The position numbers and the translations under genes were made by a program. From contig CAKZXL010000328.1 in the NCBI GenBank assembly GCA_937883885.1, positions 1-10,087 of the forward strand: a stretch of DNA of 10,087 nt, given 5' to 3'. The stretch is from an uncultured Aquincola sp. (lineage in GTDB: Bacteria; Pseudomonadota; Gammaproteobacteria; Burkholderiales; Burkholderiaceae). The notes under the pieces are model-generated. The model was not told the DNA's origin. It searched no databases and worked only from the letters and a program-made list of their open reading frames with translations. This document shows positions 1 to 10,087 of the stretch, piece after piece. The stretch's first letter is position 1. Every line of letters begins with the position of its first letter.

Positions 1-2319
1 CAGGTGGGCGACGTGGCCACCGCCAAGGGGCCGGTGGAGCGCAAGGTGGTGCGGGTGGTCACGCCCGGCACGGTGACCGACACCGAGCTGCTGAGCGAGC
101 GGGTGGACAGCCTGCTGCTGGCCATCGCCCGCCAGGGCAGCCGCTTCGGCCTGGCCTGGCTGGGCCTGAGCAGCGGCCGCCTGGGCCTGACCGAATGCGC
201 CGAGCGCGAGCTGCCGGCCTGGCTCGCGCGGCTGGATGCCGCCGAGGTGCTGGTCGACGGCAGCGAGCTGCCGCCCTGCGTGCGCGCCAGCGGCGCCGCC
301 CTCACCCAGCGCCCGGCCTGGCAGTTCGATGCCACGCTGGGCCAGCGCAAGCTGTGCGCGCAGCTGCAGGTGGCCAGCCTGGCCGGCTTCAATGCCCAGG
401 CCTTGAGCGCGGCCCACGCCGCCGCCGCCGCGCTGCTGAGCTTTGCCGAGCACACGCAAAGCCAGTCATTGGCGCACGTGCAAACGCTGCAGGTGGAAAG
501 CGCCACCGACCTGCTGGACCTGCCGCCCGCCACCCACCGCAACCTGGAGCTGACGCAAACGCTGCGCGGCGAAACCAGTCCCACGCTGCTGTCGCTGCTG
601 GACAGCTGCAAGAGCGGCATGGGCAGCCGCGCACTGCGGCACTGGCTCACCCATCCGCTGCGTGAGCGCAGCGTAGCGACGGCGCGCCACCAGGCGATTG
701 CGGCGCTGATCGAGCGCGACGCCTTCGAGCCGCTGCGCGAGGCGCTGCGCCACATCTGCGATGTCGAGCGCATCACCAGCCGGGTGGCGCTGCGCCAGGT
801 GCGCCCGCGTGAGCTGTCGGGCCTGCGGTCCACGTTGGCCGGCCTGCCCGCCTTGCGCGCCGTGGTGCCCGAAGGCGCCGCACCGCTGCTGGACGAGCTG
901 CGGCAAGCCTTGTCGCCCGACGAAGCGCTGGCCGCGCTGCTGACCCAGGCGGTGGCGGAAGAGCCCGCCGTGCTGCTGCGCGACGGCGGCGTGATCGCCC
1001 CCGGCTTCGATGCCGAGCTGGACGAGCTGCGCGCCATCAGCCAGAACTGCGACGCCTTTTTGCTGGACCTGGAAGCACGCGAGCGCAGCCGCAGCGGCAT
1101 CGGCAACCTGCGGGTGCAGTACAACAAGGTGCATGGCTTCTACATCGAGGTCACCAGCAGCTTCATCGACCGGGTGCCGCCCGACTACCAGCGCCGCCAG
1201 ACGCTGAAAAACGCCGAGCGCTACATCACGCCCGAGCTGAAGGCCTTCGAGGACAAAGCGCTGTCGGCGCAAGACCGCGCGCTGGCCCGCGAGAAGTGGC
1301 TGTACGACCAGCTGCTGAATGCGTTGCAGCCGCACCTGGCCACGCTGGCCGCGCTGGCGCAGGCCTTGAGCGGCCTGGACGCGCTGGCCGCGCTGGCCGA
1401 GCGCGCCACCACGCTGGGCTGGTGCCGGCCGCAGTTCGTCAGCCACCCCTGCCTGGAGATCGAGGCCGGCCGTCACCCGGTGGTGGAAGCCCGGCTGCGC
1501 GAAATCGGCGGCGGCGAATTCATCGCCAACCACTGCCGGCTCGACGCCCGCACCCGCATGCTGGTGATCACCGGCCCCAACATGGGCGGCAAGAGCACCT
1601 TCATGCGCCAGGTGGCCTTGATCGCGCTGCTGGCGGCCATGGGCTCCTACGTGCCTGCCACCGCCTGCCGGCTGGGGCCGATCGACGCCATCCACACCCG
1701 CATCGGCGCGGCCGACGACCTGGCCAATGCGCAGTCCACCTTCATGCTGGAGATGACCGAGGCCGCCGCCATCGTGCACGGCGCCACCGAGCACAGCCTG
1801 GTGCTGATGGACGAGATCGGCCGCGGCACCAGCACCTTCGACGGCCTGGCCCTGGCCGGCGCCATCGCCAGCCACCTGCACGACCGCAACCGCGCCTTCA
1901 CGCTGTTCGCCACCCACTACTTCGAGCTGACGGCCTTCCCGGCCCGGCATCCGCAGGCCATCAACGTTCACGTGAGCGCGGTGGAGAGCGGGCGCGACAT
2001 CGTGTTCCTGCACGAGATCGAGTCCGGCCCCGCCAGCCGCAGCTACGGCGTGCAGGTGGCGCAGCTGGCCGGCATGCCCAAGTCGCTGATCCGCCAGGCG
2101 CGCGCCGCGCTGGAGGCGTTGGAGGCGCAGCAGCAGGCCGGCAACGCACAGGTGGACCTGTTCGCACCGCCGCCCGCCCCGCCGGCGCCCGCCGCCGCCA
2201 GCGCGGTGGAAGAGGCACTGGCCGATCTGCAGCCTGATACCCTGTCGCCCCGCGAAGCCCTGGACGCGCTGTACCGGCTCAAGGCTCTACTGAACCCCCT
2301 CACCGACAACACGCCATGA
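1..2319 (+). CDS. mutS: DNA mismatch repair protein MutS, 5'-truncated by the window edge
   Basis: MutS recognises mismatched or looped bases after replication and, using ATP, recruits MutL. The frame is open from base 1, so the GTG at 4 is an internal Val. By comparison with the E. coli protein (853 residues) about 95 residues are missing upstream, including the mismatch-reading Phe-X-Glu of domain I. Numbering from the codon at 4, what remains is: the connector domain; the core and clamp, with [12 protein letters not shown] at about 373 and the conserved [17 protein letters not shown] at about 397-413; the ATPase, with Walker [10 protein letters not shown] at 524-532, Walker B LVLMDE ending at D603-E604, then [10 protein letters not shown] and the FATHYFEL His-switch at about 635. 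A Pro/Ala-rich linker at about 722-737 leads to a C-terminal helical segment ([17 protein letters not shown]) like the oligomerisation tail of long MutS proteins. All visible catalytic motifs are intact. Its stop overlaps the next start in ATGA. Identification is secure. Confidence 0.98.
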   Translation, partial: QVGDVATAKGPVERKVVRVVTPGTVTDTELLSERVDSLLLAIARQGSRFGLAWLGLSSGRLGLTECAERELPAWLARLDAAEVLVDGSELPPCVRASGAALTQRPAWQFDATLGQRKLCAQLQVASLAGFNAQALSAAHAAAAALLSFAEHTQSQSLAHVQTLQVESATDLLDLPPATHRNLELTQTLRGETSPTLLSLLDSCKSGMGSRALRHWLTHPLRERSVATARHQAIAALIERDAFEPLREALRHICDVERITSRVALRQVRPRELSGLRSTLAGLPALRAVVPEGAAPLLDELRQALSPDEALAALLTQAVAEEPAVLLRDGGVIAPGFDAELDELRAISQNCDAFLLDLEARERSRSGIGNLRVQYNKVHGFYIEVTSSFIDRVPPDYQRRQTLKNAERYITPELKAFEDKALSAQDRALAREKWLYDQLLNALQPHLATLAALAQALSGLDALAALAERATTLGWCRPQFVSHPCLEIEAGRHPVVEARLREIGGGEFIANHCRLDARTRMLVITGPNMGGKSTFMRQVALIALLAAMGSYVPATACRLGPIDAIHTRIGAADDLANAQSTFMLEMTEAAAIVHGATEHSLVLMDEIGRGTSTFDGLALAGAIASHLHDRNRAFTLFATHYFELTAFPARHPQAINVHVSAVESGRDIVFLHEIESGPASRSYGVQVAQLAGMPKSLIRQARAALEALEAQQQAGNAQVDLFAPPPAPPAPAAASAVEEALADLQPDTLSPREALDALYRLKALLNPLTDNTP

Positions 2320-3155
2320 CTTACTGCGTCGGCATCCGGCTCAACGCCGGCCTGGTCTTCCTGTCCGACTCCCGCACCAATGCGGGCCTGGACCACATCA
2401 GCACCTACCGCAAGATGATCGTCTACGAAAAGGCCGACGACCGCTTCATGGTGCTGCTGTCGGCCGGCAACCTCAGCATCTCGCAATCGGTGCGCGAGAT
2501 GCTGCAGGTCGAGAAGATCGACGGCCCGGTGGTCGACGGCAAGGAATCCGAGCCCATCACCATCTGGAACGCCAAGAGCATGTTCGACGCCGCCCGCGTG
2601 CTGGGCGCCACCGTGCGCCGCGTGTTCGAGCAGGACGGCCGCGCCCTCAAGGCCGCGGGCATCGACTTCAACGCCAGCTTCATCTTCGGTGGCCAGATCA
2701 AGGGCGAGGCGATGCGCCTGTTCCTGGTGTATTCGGCTGGCAACTTCATCGAAGCCACCGGCGAGACCTGCTACTACCAGGTGGGCGAAAGCAAGTACGG
2801 CAAGCCCATCCTCGACCGCGTGATCACGCCCAACACGCCGCTGAACCAGGCCGCCAAGTGCGCGCTGGTGTCGATGGACTCGACGCTCAAGAGCAACCTC
2901 TCGGTGGGCCTGCCGCTGGACCTGCTGGTCTACCGCGAAGGTGAGTTCAAGAGCAACGACATCATCTGCATCGACGACAAGAACCCCTACTTCCGCATGA
3001 TCCACGAGACCTGGGGCCAGCGGCTGCACGAGGTGTTCCAGGGTATCGACGACCCGCGCTGGGACGGTGGCGACACGCCCCATCCGATGATGGTGCGCAG
3101 CGCCCGTTATGAGCCGATGCGCAAGATCACCCACCCGGGCGAACGCATCCTCTGA
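2316..3155 (+). CDS. Anbu-type proteasome-like peptidase (bacterial proteasome beta-subunit homologue)
   Basis: The 279-residue product belongs to the Anbu family, bacterial Ntn-hydrolases related to HslV and the 20S beta subunit that assemble into ring or helical oligomers in the cytoplasm; their substrates are poorly known. The protein begins MTYCVG, so removal of Met exposes Thr as the N-terminal nucleophile with no propeptide. Asp18 (FLSDSR) and Lys33 (YRKM) fall where proteasomal Asp17 and Lys33 are expected relative to that Thr. Family-typical segments follow: YSAGNF at 139-144, [12 protein letters not shown] at 157-168 and [15 protein letters not shown] at 186-200. A polar tail of about 35 residues after DDPRWDGG may be an extension. 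The start ATG at 2316 overlaps the mutS stop by 4 bases and has no clear Shine-Dalgarno, suggesting translational coupling. The genes that commonly accompany Anbu (ATP-grasp, alpha-E, transglutaminase-like) are not seen here. The family call is firm; the cellular role is unknown. Confidence 0.9.
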   Translation: MTYCVGIRLNAGLVFLSDSRTNAGLDHISTYRKMIVYEKADDRFMVLLSAGNLSISQSVREMLQVEKIDGPVVDGKESEPITIWNAKSMFDAARVLGATVRRVFEQDGRALKAAGIDFNASFIFGGQIKGEAMRLFLVYSAGNFIEATGETCYYQVGESKYGKPILDRVITPNTPLNQAAKCALVSMDSTLKSNLSVGLPLDLLVYREGEFKSNDIICIDDKNPYFRMIHETWGQRLHEVFQGIDDPRWDGGDTPHPMMVRSARYEPMRKITHPGERIL

Positions 3156-3178
3156 CGGCACTTGCCGCTGCCGCCCGC

Positions 3179-6598
<3,420 letters not shown>

Positions 6599-6623
6599 CC
6601 TCTTCCACCGCACCCACCTTCGC

Positions 6624-8247
<1,624 letters not shown>

Positions 8248-8271
8248 CCGGACGCTGCAGCGCACCGCATC

Positions 8272-8550
8272 ATGAGGTGGATCACCCTGGCCCTGCTGGC
8301 ACTGCTGGCGCTGGTGCAGGCCGAACTCTGGTTCGGCAAGGGGGGCATGCCGTATGCGGTGGCGCTGCAGACCCAGCTCGAGACGCAGCAGGCCGCCAAC
8401 AAGGCCGCCACGCTGCGCAACGAGCAGCTGGCCGCCGAGGTCAGCGACCTGAAGGACGGCCTGGAGATGGTCGAGGAAAAGGCCCGCGCCGAGCTGGGCA
8501 TGGTCAAGCCCGACGAGATCCTGGTGCAGGTGGCTTCGCAGCGCCGCTAG
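8272..8550 (+). CDS. ftsB: Cell division protein FtsB (septum formation initiator family)
   Basis: FtsB is a small bitopic inner-membrane protein that joins FtsL and FtsQ in the divisome and helps activate septal peptidoglycan synthesis. The 92-residue product has a short cytoplasmic N-terminus, one membrane helix at about 3-17 (WITLALLALLALVQA), then the family hallmark LWFGKGG at 19-25. A Gln/Ala/Leu-rich coiled coil follows at about 31-70, and the conserved EEKARAELGMVKPDEI at 68-83 closes the periplasmic region. These match E. coli FtsB (LWFGKNG; EERARNELSM) in order and spacing. Length is slightly under E. coli's 103. It sits directly after eno, the usual ftsB location. No Shine-Dalgarno is apparent, so translation may depend on eno. 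pnuC starts 16 bases downstream. Confidence 0.95.
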   Translation: MRWITLALLALLALVQAELWFGKGGMPYAVALQTQLETQQAANKAATLRNEQLAAEVSDLKDGLEMVEEKARAELGMVKPDEILVQVASQRR

Positions 8551-8566
8551 CCCCTCACCCGCCACG

Positions 8567-9202
8567 ATGAGTGCACTGCAGGCGGCCTGGGCCGCCGCTT
8601 TTTCGCCCGCTTTCAGCGCTTGGGGCAGTCCCGTCACCTGGGCCGAGATCGTCGCCTTCGTGCTGGCGGTGTGGATGGTGGTGCTCAACATCCGCGTCAA
8701 TCCGCTGGCGTGGCCGCTGGCCATGGCCAGCTCGGTGCTGTATGGCGCCCTCTTCATCGAATACGGCCTGTATGGCGAAGCCGGCCTGCAGGTGGTCTTC
8801 GTGCTGGTGGCGGCCTGGGGCTGGTGGGAATGGCTGCATGGCCGCCAGGCCGATGGTGGCGCCTTGCAGGTGCGCCACCTGGGCCCGCGCGGCCGCTGGA
8901 CGGCGGTGCTGGCCACCCTGGCCGCCTGGCCCGCCATGGGCTGGCTGCTGGCCCGCTACACCGACAGCACCGTGCCCTGGCTGGACGCGTTTCCCACCGT
9001 CGGCAGCCTGCTGGGCCAGTGGCTGCTGGGCCGCCAGTACGTGGAGAACTGGCCCGCCTGGGTGGTGGTCAACGTGGTCAGCGTGGCGCTGTTCGCGGTC
9101 AAGGGCCTGTGGCTGACGGTGCTGCTGTACGCCCTGTTCGCGGCCATGGCCCTGCTGGGCTGGCGCAGCTGGGCCGCGCGTGCGGCCACGGCCCGCGCCT
9201 GA
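8567..9202 (+). CDS. pnuC: Nicotinamide riboside transporter PnuC
   Basis: PnuC proteins are inner-membrane facilitators for vitamin B precursors, classically nicotinamide riboside, which is trapped in the cell by phosphorylation. The 211-residue protein is strongly hydrophobic, with about seven predicted membrane segments (near 26-44, 47-63, 71-90, 113-129, 142-155, 163-180, 182-199). Family motifs are visible: WP near 49-50, the aromatic WGWWEW at 84-89 in the substrate-binding helix, and ENWPAWVVVN at 160-169. The following gene encodes a NadR-like kinase, which supports nicotinamide riboside rather than thiamine (PnuT) or riboflavin (PnuX) as substrate. The start ATG at 8567 lies 16 bases after ftsB, and no riboswitch could fit in that gap. 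Sure of family; the substrate is inferred from context. Confidence 0.92.
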   Translation: MSALQAAWAAAFSPAFSAWGSPVTWAEIVAFVLAVWMVVLNIRVNPLAWPLAMASSVLYGALFIEYGLYGEAGLQVVFVLVAAWGWWEWLHGRQADGGALQVRHLGPRGRWTAVLATLAAWPAMGWLLARYTDSTVPWLDAFPTVGSLLGQWLLGRQYVENWPAWVVVNVVSVALFAVKGLWLTVLLYALFAAMALLGWRSWAARAATARA

Positions 9203-9219
9203 GCACAAAAGGCGCCGTC

Positions 9220-9915
9220 GTGAGCCTGAGCCATCCTTCGCGGGTCATCGCCCTGCTGGGTGCGGAAAGCACCGGCAAGTCCGACCTGGCCGAAGTGCTG
9301 TGCCGGCGGCTGCGCGCGGTGCAGCCGTGCACCGCGGTGCCCGAGTACCTGCGCGAATGGTGCGACACCCAGGGCCGCACGCCCGACCCGCAGGAGCAGC
9401 ATCACATCGCGGCCGAGCAGCGCCGGCGCATCGAAGCCGCACTGGCCCAGGCGCCCGACATGCTGGTGGTGGCCGACACCACGCCGCTGATGACGGCGGT
9501 CTACAGCGACTTCGTGTTCGACGACCGCAGCCTGTATGCCGATGCACTGCGCTGGCAGCAGCAGGCCGTGGGCCTGACCCTGCTGACCGCGCTGGACCTG
9601 CCCTGGTTGCCCGACGGCCTGCAGCGCGACGGCCCACAGGTGCGTGAGCCGGTGGATGCCTTGATCCGCGGCGCGCTGGCCTCGGCCGGCATCGCTTATG
9701 GCGTGGTGCACGGCGAAGGCCCGCGCCGGGTGGAAGCCGCCTTGCGCGCGGTGGTGCGCTGGCAGCCCCGGCTGGCGGCCGCGCTGGAAGCCAGCCCTGA
9801 CGAAGACGCCACCAGCGGCAGCCGCGTGCGCTGGCGCAGCCGCTGCCTCGATTGCCTGGACCCGGATTGCGAGCGGGTGCTCGCCGGATCAGTGCACCGA
9901 TCAGTGCACCGATGA
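9220..9915 (+). CDS. NadR-like P-loop ATPase, probable nicotinamide riboside kinase
   Basis: This 231-residue protein resembles the C-terminal ribosylnicotinamide kinase domain of NadR, which makes nicotinamide mononucleotide from nicotinamide riboside. It begins with strand VIALLGAESTGKS, a Walker A P-loop at G14-S21. PEYLREW follows at 41-47, then VVADTTPLMTAVYSDFVF at about 83-100 (strand with acidic residue), and LDLPWLPDGLQRDG at 125-138, the counterpart of the NadR D-x-PW-x-x-DG lid segment. The helix-turn-helix and NMN adenylyltransferase domains of full NadR are absent. The C-terminus has an unusual CLDCLDPDCE cluster (C209, C212, C217) and ends in a duplicated SVHR. The likely start is GTG at 9220, 7 bases after AAAAGG, since no ATG precedes the P-loop. 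It lies 17 bases after pnuC. An alternative is a generic AAA ATPase with another small substrate. Confidence 0.85.
   Translation: MSLSHPSRVIALLGAESTGKSDLAEVLCRRLRAVQPCTAVPEYLREWCDTQGRTPDPQEQHHIAAEQRRRIEAALAQAPDMLVVADTTPLMTAVYSDFVFDDRSLYADALRWQQQAVGLTLLTALDLPWLPDGLQRDGPQVREPVDALIRGALASAGIAYGVVHGEGPRRVEAALRAVVRWQPRLAAALEASPDEDATSGSRVRWRSRCLDCLDPDCERVLAGSVHRSVHR
9887..9910 (+). repeat. perfect 12-bp tandem repeat (2 copies) at convergent gene ends
   Basis: GATCAGTGCACC occurs at 9887-9898 and again at 9899-9910, followed by GAT, the start of a third copy. On the + strand it encodes the doubled SVHR tail of the kinase. On the - strand each copy carries a TGA in the hslO frame, and the upstream one in that frame (9901-9903) is the hslO stop. 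The inner GTGCAC is self-complementary, so the two copies (9892-9897 and 9904-9909) could pair as a 6-bp stem with a 6-base loop, but there is no T-run, so a terminator is doubtful. Confidence 0.9.
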
Positions 9916-10087
9916 GTTGGGCGGCAGCTGGTCGCGCTCGGGCGTGAACAGGCCGCCCACATCCACCCGGTCGAAGTGGTACTGCAGGCCGCAGAACTCG
10001 CAGCCCACTTCCACGTTCGTGCCCCGCTCGGCCAGGATGCTGTCGATCTCTTCGCGGCCCAGGCTCTTGAGCATGGCGCCCACCCGC
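9901..10087 (-). CDS. hslO: 33 kDa chaperonin Hsp33, C-terminal part only (runs off the window)
   Basis: Hsp33 is a cytoplasmic holdase chaperone switched on by oxidative stress: four cysteines bind zinc when reduced and form disulfides on oxidation. Only the last 61 codons lie in the window. They read RVGAMLKSLGREEIDSILAE, then VEVGCEFCGLQYHFDRVD, the C-terminal half of the redox switch, with the CEFC pair encoded at 9991-10002. A short tail ends PPNSSVH. The partner CxC pair and the N-terminal chaperone domain lie beyond base 10087. The GTG codon at 10081-10083 is an internal Val, not a start. The gene converges on the kinase gene, and the two reading frames overlap by 15 bases within the tandem repeat. 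Confidence 0.93.
   Translation of the reverse strand, partial: RVGAMLKSLGREEIDSILAERGTNVEVGCEFCGLQYHFDRVDVGGLFTPERDQLPPNSSVH

Noticed and set aside
466..2013. 515-codon open frame on the minus strand opposite mutS
   Set aside because: It lies wholly over mutS, has a His/Gln/Val/Ala-rich composition typical of antisense frames in GC-rich genes, and shows no recognisable domain.
2043..3161. 372-codon minus-strand frame over the end of mutS and the Anbu gene
   Set aside because: It is opposite two real genes, with no motif or plausible start signal.
8551..8566. riboswitch or operator controlling pnuC
   Set aside because: Only 16 bases separate ftsB and pnuC, too few for a structured leader.
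8620..9219. upstream in-frame extension of the NadR-like kinase
   Set aside because: It overlaps pnuC in another frame, its translation is Gly/Arg/Ala-rich shadow sequence, and the family N-terminus begins just before the P-loop.

Overview
The window is GC-rich and tightly packed, with third-codon positions dominated by G and C. It reads as a chromosomal housekeeping segment of a betaproteobacterium, most likely order Burkholderiales. The main support is the gene order pyrG-kdsA-(DUF1330)-eno-ftsB together with the close protein matches I recognise (PyrG beginning [10 protein letters not shown], FtsB with LWFGKGG). I cannot name a genus. I see no insertion sequence, integrase, CRISPR array, tRNA or rRNA, and no obvious change in base composition that would suggest recent transfer.

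Left block (1-3982, + strand): the 3' nine-tenths or so of mutS (mismatch repair ATPase), then an Anbu-type proteasome-like peptidase that overlaps mutS by 4 bases (ATGA), then an alpha/beta hydrolase 23 bases later. The three probably share a transcript. A 94-base gap follows, with a good -10-like hexamer (TACAAT, 4017-4022) that probably starts the next transcript.

Central block (4077-8550, + strand): pyrG (CTP synthase), kdsA (KDO-8-phosphate synthase, metal-dependent type by its residues; ATGA overlap with pyrG), a small DUF1330 protein, eno (enolase, with the best Shine-Dalgarno in the window) and ftsB (divisome protein). Enolase makes the PEP that KdsA uses, and PyrG makes the CTP later used to activate KDO, so three of the genes feed lipopolysaccharide inner-core synthesis. 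FtsB belongs to cell division.

Right block (8567-10087): pnuC (nicotinamide riboside transporter) and a NadR-like P-loop kinase form a compact uptake-and-phosphorylation pair for NAD salvage. The kinase gene ends in a perfect 12-bp tandem duplication and overlaps by 15 bases the 3' end of hslO (Hsp33 redox chaperone), which is on the minus strand and runs off the window.

I found no convincing new biological system. The most notable points are the Anbu peptidase without its usual partner genes beside mutS, the cysteine cluster at the tail of the NadR-like kinase, and the tandem repeat at the convergent gene ends, where both stop codons lie.
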